The notes beneath the pieces are model-generated. The model was not told the origin of the DNA. It made no database searches and saw only the letters and a program-made list of their open reading frames with translations. From assembly GCF_000022905.1 (NCBI RefSeq), contig NC_010813.1, positions 1-29,037 of the forward strand: DNA of 29,037 nt. Reading direction: 5' to 3'. The translations under genes and the position numbers were made by a program. Below are positions 1 through 7,127 of the stretch, in pieces; positions within the stretch are counted from its first letter, which is position 1; each line of letters starts with the position of its first letter. Source of the stretch: Corynebacterium aurimucosum ATCC 700975 (GTDB lineage Bacteria; Actinomycetota; Actinomycetes; Mycobacteriales; Mycobacteriaceae).

Positions 1-951
1 ATGCAGCCCCGAGACGAGCGCCGCGCCAAGCTCGAAGCAGTCAAAGAACTAGCCCGCCGACAAGAACACGACGCTGCACAAGAACTTCTCCAAGCCCAAG
101 ACGTCGGCTACACCTCCAAACTCTTCGTCCAAGCACTCTTCCCCTACCGCAAAGCAGAAAACAATGAGCGCGTCGTAGAAACAGCACAAGGGATAATCTC
201 GGTCTACTCTCGCAGAGGTCTCCCCTACGGCAAGTACCCGCGCCTCATCATGGCGTATGTCATCACCCGTGCGGTTGAAAACGCCGGACGACTCAAAGAA
301 GGAAAAATCGACGAGCAGGAAGCGCGCCGCGTCCCGCTTGGTCACTCCATGAATCACTTCCTCCAAGCGATCGGCGTCCTTGGACGCGGAACCGGGGGAG
401 CTACCGGAAACCTGAAAAACATTCGCGAACAAATCCTTCGTATCGCAGGTTCCACCATTACCGTCGAAAGCGATGACGGAGTGCATGCCCAAGGCAGCAA
501 TACACAAATCTTGGACGGCTGGAACCTCTGGTTCGACCCCCGAGACCCCAACCAGGGAAGCTTCATTGAGTCAGAGCTGGTGCTAACCGAAAAGTTCTTT
601 AATCACATTGCCGAATCTCCTATCCCCATCGATCTCAATGTTCTGCGCCAGCTGACCAAACCCCGGGCGATGGACCTCTACATCTGGCTCACCCTCAAGC
701 AATACTGGCTGGCCAAAAACAACCGCGAAGCCTACACCTTCACCTGGGATATGATTGCCGCAAACTTCTCCACCAAAGAGCTAGAAACTTCACAAGATGT
801 AGCTAGCTTCCGACGCAATTTCAAGAGTGCCATATCGGACATCCTAAAGGCTTGGCCAGAAGCGGGAATCGGAGCCGGCACTGACGGAGTAACCGTCACC
901 AGAACCGCCCCATCAGTTCAACAGAAGCCGCCTCGCCCCGAACTCGACTAA
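1..951 (+). CDS. repA: Plasmid replication initiator RepA (RepA_C type)
   Basis: Encodes 316 aa, probably the initiator that binds the iterons just downstream and opens the origin for theta replication. The sequence fits the plasmid RepA_C family: a basic, alpha-helical N-terminus, then blocks such as GLPYGKYPRLIMAYVITRAV (about residue 73) and PRAMDLYIWLTLKQYW (about residue 220), typical of winged-helix initiators. ATG is base 1. If the molecule is circular, the last bases of the window supply AAGGAG and AAGG upstream of this ATG. A hairpin terminator, seven iterons and a DnaA box follow directly, which supports the role. The family call rests on remembered sequence features, not on a search. 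Confidence 0.85.
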   Translation: MQPRDERRAKLEAVKELARRQEHDAAQELLQAQDVGYTSKLFVQALFPYRKAENNERVVETAQGIISVYSRRGLPYGKYPRLIMAYVITRAVENAGRLKEGKIDEQEARRVPLGHSMNHFLQAIGVLGRGTGGATGNLKNIREQILRIAGSTITVESDDGVHAQGSNTQILDGWNLWFDPRDPNQGSFIESELVLTEKFFNHIAESPIPIDLNVLRQLTKPRAMDLYIWLTLKQYWLAKNNREAYTFTWDMIAANFSTKELETSQDVASFRRNFKSAISDILKAWPEAGIGAGTDGVTVTRTAPSVQQKPPRPELD

Positions 952-963
952 CCCATACACAGG

Positions 964-996
964 AAAGCAGCGCCCTCCGGGGCGCTTTCTTTTTAC
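964..996 (+). terminator. Rho-independent terminator of repA
   Basis: A 7-bp perfect stem (AGCGCCC at 969-975, GGGCGCT at 980-986) with a 4-nt loop is followed by a T-rich tract (TTTCTTTTT). It lies 13 bases after the repA stop and separates repA from the iterons. Confidence 0.85.
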
Positions 997-1007
997 CTAA
1001 AACAGCT

Positions 1008-1187
1008 TGCGCATATTTACGCATACGGCTGCGCATATTTACGCATACGGACGTATTGCCAGCTCAGCTTGCGCATATTTACGCATACGGAAAGAGCACT
1101 TGCGCATATTTACGCATACGGCTGCGCATATTTACGCATACGGCTGCGCATATTTACGCATACGGCTGCGCATATTTACGCATACGG
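1008..1187 (+). repeat. Seven 21-bp iterons (RepA binding sites)
   Basis: Seven identical 21-bp units with core GCATATTTACGCATACGG start at 1008, 1030, 1070, 1101, 1123, 1145 and 1167. Five of the six intervals would be uniform but for two gaps: most steps are 22 bp (two helical turns), while copies 2-3 and 3-4 are 40 and 31 bp apart. Each unit contains GCATA twice. This is the classical iteron arrangement for initiator binding and handcuffing copy control. Confidence 0.93.
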
Positions 1188-1265
1188 GGCCAGTTATCCA
1201 CAGGGTTTCACCTGCGAGTTTCTCTATTTTCCCAGGTCGCTTATAACTATATCCCTGTAGATCTA
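1188..1265 (+). other. oriV: Replication origin: DnaA box and AT-rich stretch
   Basis: TTATCCACA at 1194-1202 is a perfect match to the consensus DnaA box and lies 7 bases after the last iteron. It is followed by an AT-rich, pyrimidine-rich segment (about 1217-1265) that could be the duplex-unwinding element. Iterons, DnaA box and AT-rich DNA next to an initiator gene together make a convincing theta origin. Confidence 0.82.
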
Positions 1266-1588
1266 TATCCCCAGCCGATCAACCAACAAAACCGTTCACT
1301 ACGAGCTACTGTTTATGCTCCCGCCTCGCCTTGCGGCTCGTTGGGCTGCCGCCCAAATCAATAGATTTGGTTGCCACCAAACACCTCACAACAGCCACAA
1401 TCCTAAAACCCTCCACGTGACCGTTGTATCTCCTAGAATCTTGGACAAAGAAAAAGAGCGGCAAAGAATCAGAAAAAGGTAACTAAGGCCCCAGGGACGC
1501 TACATCGACGCCCCACGCTTTAGACGCGACCTCGAAAACATCCTAGAGCGCCTAAAAGCCCAAGAGGTCACGTCTCCACTAGAAGGGT
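1266..1588 (+). other. Intergenic debris between origin and IS element
   Basis: There is no intact gene. TTGGGC/GCCCAA (1341-1356) and CCAAATC/GATTTGG (1353-1370) are two hairpins sharing CCAA, so they exclude each other. From 1417 a short GTG frame reads to a TAA at 1480 and has a highly charged end (KEKERQRIRKR). In the same frame, after that stop, 1483-1588 reads like the end of a gene (GRYIDAPRFRRDLENILERL) running into the left end of the IS element. These look like remnants of one plasmid gene broken by a stop and by the insertion; I cannot name it. Confidence 0.45.
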
Positions 1589-1659
1589 TGGACCTGACCC
1601 CCTGGTGGTGGACACGCTGAAACCAGCATGTCGCTGGGGAAGTGAGGTACCTTTCCACC

Positions 1660-1998
1660 ATGCCACGCAAGACCTACACCGAGCGGTTCAAGCGTGACGC
1701 AGTCTCGTTGTACGAGTCGACTCCCGGAGCAACGATCAACGCGATCGCCTCCGATCTCGGGGTCAACCGCAACTCGCCGCGCAGCTGGCTCGATGCCTTC
1801 GGCACACGCACCAAAACCAATGCCAACGGTGAGAAAGTCGCCAGCCTCATCGCCGCGTCGGACTCCGCCACCGCTGCCTCAGGACTGTCGGACGCCGAGC
1901 GCATCCGCGTACTGGAACGCGAAAACGCCAAACTCCGCGAGGAACGAGAAATCCTTCGTAAGGCGGCCAAGTATTTCGCGGAAGAGACGAACTGGTGA
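1660..1998 (+). CDS. IS3-family transposase OrfA
   Basis: 112 aa DNA-binding half of the transposase. It begins MPRKTYTERFKRDAVSLY, the usual HTH start of IS3 OrfA, continues through SDLGVNRNSPRSW, and ends in a leucine-zipper-like coiled coil (RIRVLERENAKLREEREIL). The start at ATG 1660 is preferred over the in-frame GTG at 1642 because family members, including the remnant at 28324, start at MPR. Its stop overlaps the start of orfB (GTGA), so OrfB can be made by coupling or by a -1 frameshift fusion. Confidence 0.85.
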   Translation: MPRKTYTERFKRDAVSLYESTPGATINAIASDLGVNRNSPRSWLDAFGTRTKTNANGEKVASLIAASDSATAASGLSDAERIRVLERENAKLREEREILRKAAKYFAEETNW

Positions 1999-2906
1999 AC
2001 CGCTTCCGGTTCGTTGACGACCATCGAGACCTCTACGAGGTCAAGCGGTTATGCCAGGTCCTGAAAATCAATCGGTCCTCTTACTACGCCTGGAAATCAG
2101 CTGCCCCTGCCCGCCGGCAACGCCTCGTCGATGACGCGGTGCTGGGAGCGCAGATCAAGACCACCTTCAACGCCGAGAACGGCTGCTACGGCGCGAAACG
2201 AGTGACTGCGGCGATCAACTCCGATCCCGTCAACGACCGGGGCAAAGGCGGCCGTCTCAATCACAAGCGCACCGCCCGGCTGATGCGGCAGATGGGCCTT
2301 TTTGGTTTCACCAGGAAACGCCGGGTGAAAACGACGACGTCGAGTAAACGGGCCCCGAGGTTTCCGGATCTGCTGCAACGCCGGTTCACTGCGGACAGGC
2401 CGAACGCGGTCTACGTCGGCGACATCACGTACCTGCCGATCGCGGACGGGTCGAATATGTACCTGGCCACGGTTATCGACTGCTATTCGCGGCAGTTGAC
2501 GGGGTTTGCGATCGCTGATCACATGCGCACCGAGTTGGTTGAAGAAGCCCTGACGATGGCCCGGAAGGTTCGCGGGAGCCTAGACGGGGCGATCTTCCAC
2601 TCGGATCACGGCAGTGTTTATACCTCTGATCAGTACCGGAGACTATGCGTGCGCTTCGGTGTCACCCAGTCGACGGGCGCGATCGGGACGAGTGCGGACA
2701 ACTCGTTGGCGGAGTCGTTCAACGCCTCGTTGAAGCGGGAAGTCCTGCAGGATGAGTCTGTTTTCACTAGTCAGTTGGACTGCCGCCAGGATGTGTTTCG
2801 GTGGTGCACGCGGTACAACACCAAACGATTGCATTCATGGTGCGGTTACCGCTCACCGAACGCCTTCGAAGACGCCGGGTTAGCTACACTTACTATCGCA
2901 TCGTGA
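1995..2906 (+). CDS. IS3-family transposase OrfB (DDE)
   Basis: 303 aa integrase-like catalytic half. The DDE residues are visible at D143 (VGDITYLP), D204 (HSDHGSVY) and E240 (LAESFNASLKREVL), with the D(35)E spacing typical of IS3 OrfB. The N-terminus has the HTH-like block of the family (VLKINRSSYYAWK). It lies in the -1 frame relative to orfA and overlaps its stop by four bases (GTGA). It appears intact and possibly active. Confidence 0.9.
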   Translation: MNRFRFVDDHRDLYEVKRLCQVLKINRSSYYAWKSAAPARRQRLVDDAVLGAQIKTTFNAENGCYGAKRVTAAINSDPVNDRGKGGRLNHKRTARLMRQMGLFGFTRKRRVKTTTSSKRAPRFPDLLQRRFTADRPNAVYVGDITYLPIADGSNMYLATVIDCYSRQLTGFAIADHMRTELVEEALTMARKVRGSLDGAIFHSDHGSVYTSDQYRRLCVRFGVTQSTGAIGTSADNSLAESFNASLKREVLQDESVFTSQLDCRQDVFRWCTRYNTKRLHSWCGYRSPNAFEDAGLATLTIAS

Positions 2907-3626
2907 TTAAATCCCCGTGTCCACTTTCCGGGGTTCGGGCCCATTGAGGGAGATCCCCGCGTCGTTGAGCGCTGCCCGCCCGGCGGGAGTGAGACGCACG
3001 GCCCGGGTACGACCCCTGCGGGAAAGCCATTCCTTATCCAGCAGAGTCTTGCAGATTCCCGTGCCGAGAGGGCCGGCGAGGTGGAAGCGGCGTTCGGTGG
3101 AGTCCATGCACGACCTGCCCGTGTCGAGCATCTTCGGGGGCACACCCCACTGTATGAACAAGCGATGACCTTGATTAGTGACCTGACAGTGCGAGTCGAT
3201 GAACTCGTGCTCTTCTAGTTGTTCAGCCAGGCGCCCCCCGAGCTTACCGGCGAGGTGCTGATAACAGGTGCGGCCTTCACGTAGGTTCGCATTCGCCCGT
3301 GACGCGCTGAGGCTGTGAGGAGTGGGCAGGGGCGAGCGGGCGACCACGCCAAGGCTCTCGACCACTCGTGCGATGTCTTCCCCGGCCAGGCGAATGTAGC
3401 GGTGCCGGCCCTGCCGAATGTCGTGGACGAGACCGTGGGTGACGAGCACGTCAACATGCTCGCTCGCCGTCGACCGGGCCAGGCCCGCGTACCTGCCCAG
3501 TTCACCAACCGTCCAGGCCCGCCCGTCCATGAGCGCAGCACACATGGCCGCCCGCGACGAGTCAGCCAGAGCCGACGCGACTGTCGAGATATCCGGGACC
3601 GCTTCAGGAAACACGCGCGCAACCAT
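2907..3626 (-). CDS. ArsR-like winged-helix repressor, C-terminus altered by IS
   Basis: About 239 aa from ATG 3626. Residues about 10-90 form an ArsR/MarR-type winged helix (AMCAALMDGRAWTVGELG, then STASEHVDVLVTHGLV), followed by a longer C-terminal region (about residues 110-239) that may sense a ligand. The gene is divergent from the MFS exporter with a perfect palindrome between them, so it probably represses the exporter and itself. Its last 12 or so codons (EPRKVDTGI) lie inside the right end of the IS3 element, so the native C-terminus has been replaced. An upstream GTG/ATG extension to 3701 is possible but would run through the palindrome. No good RBS is seen; it may be leaderless. 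Confidence 0.72.
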   Translation of the reverse strand: MVARVFPEAVPDISTVASALADSSRAAMCAALMDGRAWTVGELGRYAGLARSTASEHVDVLVTHGLVHDIRQGRHRYIRLAGEDIARVVESLGVVARSPLPTPHSLSASRANANLREGRTCYQHLAGKLGGRLAEQLEEHEFIDSHCQVTNQGHRLFIQWGVPPKMLDTGRSCMDSTERRFHLAGPLGTGICKTLLDKEWLSRRGRTRAVRLTPAGRAALNDAGISLNGPEPRKVDTGI

Positions 3627-3648
3627 GCCTCCAGTGTGCACCCGGAAC

Positions 3649-3668
3649 TGTTCGGTGACGACCGAACA
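3649..3668. promoter_or_regulatory. Perfect palindromic operator between repressor and exporter
   Basis: Two 8-bp arms, TGTTCGGT and ACCGAACA, flank GACG, giving perfect symmetry. The site is 23 bp upstream of the repressor ATG and about 60 bp upstream of the plus-strand gene. This position and symmetry fit the operator of the adjacent ArsR-like protein, controlling both directions. Confidence 0.75.
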
Positions 3669-3730
3669 ATCGCATGCGTAGTCTGAACTCACCAGATTCA
3701 TTGCATCAGGAGGCGAAGGGAGCGATCGCG

Positions 3731-4214
3731 ATGAACGGGGACCGCCAACGGCTACGCGGGCACTACGATGAGGACTTCTACTGGGAACGCGTTGACCGCA
3801 ACCTGGGTTGGCTCGGCGACACCACCGAGGAACAGCGTGAACGCCAAGAGCGACTCCTCGCGGTTCCGAGCTACGACGCCCTCAACTTCCACCCCAGCCC
3901 GTTGCCCCGCTATGCGGGGCTGGCACCGTTCTATTGGATGGCCGAGAACCATGAGACCCAGGGCGGAGTCTCCGCAGTGCGAACGACAGCTGGGCTCGAC
4001 GAGGGCCCCTCGTCGCCCAGCAACTCCTCGCGCTCACCGGGGGGAGACGGCCAGGGAGATCCGGGACATGCACTTCGCCGCGTCCTGGCGCCTGTTCGAT
4101 CTGGTGCTGCCGACACTGCTGGACCGGTCCTACCGGACCTGGGATCAAGACCTGAGCAAGCGCACCTACTTCGGCCACCCGCCCGCCGAGGCTTCGCTGG
4201 AGTCTCGCGTATGA
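3731..4214 (+). pseudogene. Remnant of ThiF-like and formyltransferase-like genes, frameshifted
   Basis: Starts at ATG 3731 with an AAGGGAG-type RBS. The first ~45 residues (HYDEDFYWERVDRNLGW) resemble the start of ThiF/HesA-type proteins. The next part has the formyltransferase signature HPSPLPRYAGLAPFYW. The frame then breaks twice: one base is missing in the C-run near 4009 (GLDEGP then continues as LVAQQLLALTG in another frame), and one in the G-run at 4039-4044 (continuing ETAREIRDMHFAASW). The last frame ends at 4214, overlapping the exporter ATG as ATGA. The best reading is two neighbouring genes collapsed by deletion and then frameshifted. The family names are moderately supported. 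Confidence 0.6.
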
Positions 4215-5575
4215 CCGCGCATCGGCGCACGGCGCTGGTCGCGACCCTCCTCGGTTTCTTCATCGTCATGCTCGATACGACCATCGTCAATGTCGCCCTC
4301 GCCGAGATCGGCACTGACCTCGACACGACGGTGGGCTCACTGCAGTGGGTCGTCGACGCTTACACCCTCGTGTTCGCCGCGTTCCTTCTCACAGCTGGGG
4401 CCGCATGCGACCGTCTCGGGGCCCGCAGGGTCTACCTCGCTGGCCTGGTGGTCTTTGCTGTGCTCTCGGCCGTGTGCGCCCTCGCTCCCACAGGCGGGTT
4501 CCTCGTCGCTGGTCGCGCCGTCCAGGGCGTGGGCGCGGCAGCGATCGTGCCGGGCTCTCTGGCATTGCTGTCGGCTGTGTACGACGATCCGAAGGAACGA
4601 GCACGCGCCATCGGGCTGTGGGGCGGCGCAGGAGGTGTTGCCGCCGCGATCGGACCGGTCCTGGGCGGAGCGCTGGTGTCGACGATCGGGTGGCGGGCGG
4701 TGTTCTGGGTCAACCTCCCCATCGTCGCTATCGGCTGTCTGCTCACCTTGTGGGCAATTCCCGCGCTCACGGGCAGTCGCGCGAGACGGGTGGACCTACC
4801 CGGACAGGTGCTCTCCGTGCTCACGCTGGTGGCAGTAACCTATGCAGTCATCACCGCAGGCGAACACGGATGGTCACCCTGGCAGGTAGGCGCGCTGATC
4901 GCCGGGGGCGTCTTCCTCGCTCTGTTCATCATCGCAGAGCGACGACACCCGGACCCGATGCTGCCGATGGCCTTGTTCACTCGTGCCCGGTTCTCCGTGG
5001 CCGCAATGGTAGGGCTCGCGCTCAACATCAGCTTCTTCGGACAACTCTTCGTGCTCTCCCTCTTCTTCCAGCAGTACCTGGGATACGAGCCGTGGCAGGC
5101 AGGCCTCGCGCTGGCACCACAGGCGTGCAGCGCCGTGGTCGCGTCACCGCTGGGCGGCCGTGCCGTCGCCCGGTGGGGCGCGTTCCCCACCATGCTCACC
5201 GGCCTGGTAGTCGGCACGATCGGCTTCAGCAGCCTCGTGCTGCTCACCGCAGAAACCCCTTACGTGGTGGTCGCGGTGTTGACCTTCACAGCTGGATTCG
5301 GGATGGCCTTCGCGATGCCGGCCGCGACCTCGGCCGCAGTGGCCTCGGCCCCGCCGGAACATGTCGGTATCGCAGGAGGAGTCATCAATGCTGCCCGCCA
5401 GACCGGCAGCGTCGTCGGCGTCGCAGTCCTCGGCGGAATGGTCGCCAGTGGAGCGTTCCTCACAGGCTTCCACACAGCCGTCGCGGTCGCCGGTGGAGTC
5501 TTCGGTGCCGCAGCACTCGTAGTTGCTGCCACCATCATCAGCCACCTACAGGAGCCAGTTACACCTGAAGTTTAG
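4211..5575 (+). CDS. DHA2-type MFS drug exporter
   Basis: 454 aa membrane protein of the EmrB/QacA (14-TM, proton-driven) class. It begins RRTALVATLLGFFIVMLDTT and carries the family motifs LDTTIVNVALAEI (TM1), DRLGARRVYL (loop 2-3) and GRAVQGVGAAAIVPGSLAL (TM4). ATG 4211 is chosen because the family starts here and because it overlaps the stop of the upstream remnant (ATGA). An open frame runs further upstream in phase, but only because of frameshifts in that remnant. The divergent ArsR-like protein probably regulates it; the substrate is unknown. The DNA is much more GC-rich than most of the plasmid, a sign of recent import. Confidence 0.88.
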   Translation: MTAHRRTALVATLLGFFIVMLDTTIVNVALAEIGTDLDTTVGSLQWVVDAYTLVFAAFLLTAGAACDRLGARRVYLAGLVVFAVLSAVCALAPTGGFLVAGRAVQGVGAAAIVPGSLALLSAVYDDPKERARAIGLWGGAGGVAAAIGPVLGGALVSTIGWRAVFWVNLPIVAIGCLLTLWAIPALTGSRARRVDLPGQVLSVLTLVAVTYAVITAGEHGWSPWQVGALIAGGVFLALFIIAERRHPDPMLPMALFTRARFSVAAMVGLALNISFFGQLFVLSLFFQQYLGYEPWQAGLALAPQACSAVVASPLGGRAVARWGAFPTMLTGLVVGTIGFSSLVLLTAETPYVVVAVLTFTAGFGMAFAMPAATSAAVASAPPEHVGIAGGVINAARQTGSVVGVAVLGGMVASGAFLTGFHTAVAVAGGVFGAAALVVAATIISHLQEPVTPEV

Positions 5576-5587
5576 AATCATTGTGTG

Positions 5588-5668
5588 ATGAAACACCATC
5601 GGAGGAGGTCGAAGAAGCCGCCAGTCGAACGCGTACTGTGCTCCGAAACTGGTAAACGCGAATACGAG
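5588..5668 (+). pseudogene. 5' stub of an unknown gene cut by the IS6 element
   Basis: ATG 5588 (an in-frame GTG lies just before it) opens a basic N-terminus reading KHHRRRSKKPPVERVLCSET and then GKREYE, which runs straight into the left end of the IS. The composition looks coding, but the product is not recognisable. The matching 3' half is not on the other side of the IS, so DNA has been lost or rearranged here. Confidence 0.4.
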
Positions 5669-6513
5669 GGTGCTGTTGCAAAGTTGGGTGGAGAACCGCG
5701 AACACTCCTTTCTTCGTCGCCTGGCCAGCATTATGGCCCAGCCTGCTTAGATATTCTGGAAGACCCGGTTGACGATCACCGCGTCCGGGTTCGGTTGCCT
5801 GTTGGCAAACATCGTGCCTTGCCCTTTCCGCAATGAGTGCATCGCCTCCATCTCTTTCAACGTCCGATATGCAGATGTCCGGTTCTTAAACGCGCCTTTT
5901 GGCCCGAGGATCCGCTTCAGCCGACCATGGTCGCCTTCCAGGATGTTGTTGAGGTATTTCACCTGCCGGTGTTGTACTGTTGGGCGGGCAGGCTCCCTTT
6001 GACTTCAACTCGGCGATTGCCCTGGCTAGGAAGGGTGCTTTATCAGTGTTGATCACTCTGGGATACCCGGCTGACGCATTGGATCTGAGGGCCTTGGCCA
6101 GCAAACGCTTCGCTGCGGCCACGTTTCGCTTCGGAGAGAGGTAAAAGGCCAGGGTCTGACCACCGGCGGTGATCGCCCGATAGAGGTAGCACCACCTGCC
6201 GCCGACCCGGATATAGGTCTCATCCACCCGCCAGGAACTGGCCTGCCAGTCAGGTACCTGCCGGTACCACCGTGTTTGCTTGTCCAGCTCAGGGGCGTAT
6301 TTCTGGACCCAGCGGTAGATCGTGGTGTGATCGACCGGCACGCCCCGCTGAAGTCATCATTTCCTCCAGATCGCGGTAGCTCACCCCGTAGCGGCAGTAC
6401 CACCGCACTGCCCATAGAATGATGTCACGGGGGAAATGACGACCGGAGAAGATACCCATGGCTGTGATTATTTCACGTCGCTCTTCCTACTGCCCCAACT
6501 TTGCAACAGCACC
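5669..6513 (-). mobile_element. IS6/IS26-family insertion sequence (IS1628/IS6100-like)
   Basis: The 845-bp element is bounded by perfect terminal inverted repeats GGTGCTGTTGCAAAGTT (5669-5685) and its complement (6497-6513), the hallmark end of IS6-family elements. It contains one transposase gene on the minus strand, now frameshifted. The eight bases outside each end differ, so there is no target duplication. With unrelated gene stubs on both sides, this suggests IS6-mediated deletion or recombination. Confidence 0.92.
5747..6459 (-). pseudogene. IS6-family transposase, two frameshifts
   Basis: From ATG 6459 it reads MGIFSGRHFPRDIILWAVRW, through YRDLEEMM, then shifts frame at about 6350 into VDHTTIYRWVQKYAPELDK, and shifts again near 6020 after KGACPP into KYLNNILEGDHGRLKR. 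It ends NRVFQNI at 5747. Each break is one extra base; removing two bases gives a normal 236-aa DDE transposase (DETYIRVGG, INTDKAP and NILEGDH carry the triad). It is therefore probably inactive unless the indels are assembly errors. Confidence 0.88.
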
Positions 6514-6685
6514 TTACGCCGCGCTTGGAGGCAGCATAAGCGCAGCAATGATCCTTGTCCCCTCCTTCCTCTTCACCCAGGCCGGTCTCTCGCGAGAACT
6601 GGCTGCACTGCTCATCGCCTTCGGCCTACTAGCCCTGTGGACTACCATTTTCGGACTCCGCCTAAACGCAAGAACTAGCAGGTAA
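6514..6685 (+). pseudogene. 3' remnant of a membrane transporter gene
   Basis: Directly after the IS6 right end an open frame encodes about 56 residues with two hydrophobic segments (AALGGSISAAMILVPSFLF and LAALLIAFGLLALWTTIFGL) and ends in a basic tail at 6685. It reads like the last two membrane helices of a secondary transporter. The upstream part has been lost at the IS junction, so it is non-functional. Confidence 0.55.
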
Positions 6686-6702
6686 ATCTGCATAACCCAG
6701 AA

Positions 6703-6768
6703 CATATACTTTAGCATATGGCGGAACATACGCTATAACATATGCCTAAACATATGTTCCGCCATATG
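6703..6768. repeat. Array A: six CATATG-type hexamers at 12-bp period
   Basis: Hexamers CATATA, CATATG, CATACG, CATATG, CATATG and CATATG start at 6703, 6715, 6727, 6739, 6751 and 6763, exactly every 12 bp. The 6-bp spacers vary, but GCGGAA and TTCCGC are complementary, so ATGGCGGAACATA and TATGTTCCGCCAT form perfect 13-bp arms. A second array with the same period lies at 7464. This is most likely a cooperative binding site for a dimeric DNA-binding protein (regulator or partition type). Confidence 0.8.
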
Positions 6769-6891
6769 GCAGGACTCTCGGACGCACAGAGGAGGGCGAA
6801 CGACTACGCAGATTTCTGCCCGCAGCAGAGAAAGAGAAGCTATGCCCCAGTGTGGGAGTATTGCGAAACCTTCGCGCGCCCATTAGCCTAA
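6766..6891 (+). CDS. 41-aa ORF starting inside array A
   Basis: The ATG is the second half of the last CATATG of array A. The frame reads MAGLSDAQRRANDYADF to a TAA at 6889 with no RBS, so it would need a leaderless transcript. The protein is polar with several aromatic residues and two Cys. The equivalent ATG after array B starts MVGLAG but stops after ten codons, so the pair may share a conserved start context. I do not recognise a family. Confidence 0.3.
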   Translation: MAGLSDAQRRANDYADFCPQQRKRSYAPVWEYCETFARPLA

Positions 6892-6930
6892 AACGTGACA
6901 GCACAGTTCACCTTTGAATTGCGGCTGCAC

Positions 6931-6980
6931 AATAAAAAGGGCCCCAACGAGCGGCTACTCGTTGAGACCCTCGGGCCTTA
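6931..6980 (-). terminator. Rho-independent terminator of the 49-aa gene
   Basis: On the minus strand a long stem (inner arms CAACGAG 6945-6951 and CTCGTTG 6958-6964, outer GGCCC-type arms) ends in TTTTTATT. It begins at the stop codon of the 49-aa gene, so that gene is a compact monocistronic unit. Confidence 0.8.
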
Positions 6981-7127
6981 AAGACCCATGTGAAGCGTCA
7001 CTGCGATGAGCTTCACTGTTACGGTCGCAAGTGTTATGACCTTGATTGCCACATCGAGCCGGCTAAGCTTCGTGGCGTCAAGGTCTTTTCTTTTGCGACC
7101 GGGTGTATCCAATGAGTGCTTGCCCAT
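6978..7127 (-). CDS. 49-aa small protein, type I toxin-like candidate
   Basis: ATG 7127 is preceded by GGGAGG at an ideal 6-base spacing (AAAGGGAGGTAGACA), the best RBS in this part of the plasmid. The product has a basic N-terminal half (LDTPGRKRKDLDATK) and a hydrophobic or amphipathic C-terminal half (VAIKVITLATVTVKLIAVTL), and the stop is followed at once by a strong terminator. A tiny membrane-active peptide, strong RBS, long structured leader and own terminator resemble type I plasmid toxins, but no family was recognised and no antisense RNA is proven. The gene itself is well supported; the function is inference. Confidence 0.65.
   Translation of the reverse strand: MGKHSLDTPGRKRKDLDATKLSRLDVAIKVITLATVTVKLIAVTLHMGL

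Larger units (their letters stand above)
1589..2943 (+). mobile_element. IS3-family insertion sequence, apparently complete
   Basis: The 1355-bp element is bounded by imperfect 28-bp inverted repeats (21 of 28 positions match), beginning TGGACCTGACCCC on the left and, read inward from 2943, TGGGCCCGAACCCC. Both ends contain the inner block GTGGACACG. It holds orfA and orfB in the usual IS3 order. No short target duplication is visible (bases before 1589 and after 2943 differ), so the flanks have probably been rearranged since insertion. A remnant of a related element with the same type of left end starts at 28250. Confidence 0.85.

Noticed and set aside
1008..1187. CRISPR-like array
   Set aside because: Units are iterons with 1-bp or irregular gaps, no unique spacers of constant size, and a DnaA box and initiator gene adjacent.
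1007..1364. Plus-strand ORFs across the iterons (repeats of AHIYAYG / MRIFTHT)
   Set aside because: These are translations of the tandem iterons in three frames; no RBS or non-repeat domain.
3674..4210. 633-aa reading frame joining upstream sequence to the MFS exporter
   Set aside because: The fusion exists only because the upstream remnant is frameshifted; exporters of this family start at 4211, and the true remnant frame ends at 4214.
4345..5568. Long Arg-rich plus-strand ORF and several antisense ORFs within the exporter
   Set aside because: Shadow frames of GC-rich coding DNA; low-complexity Arg/Pro content and no start signals.
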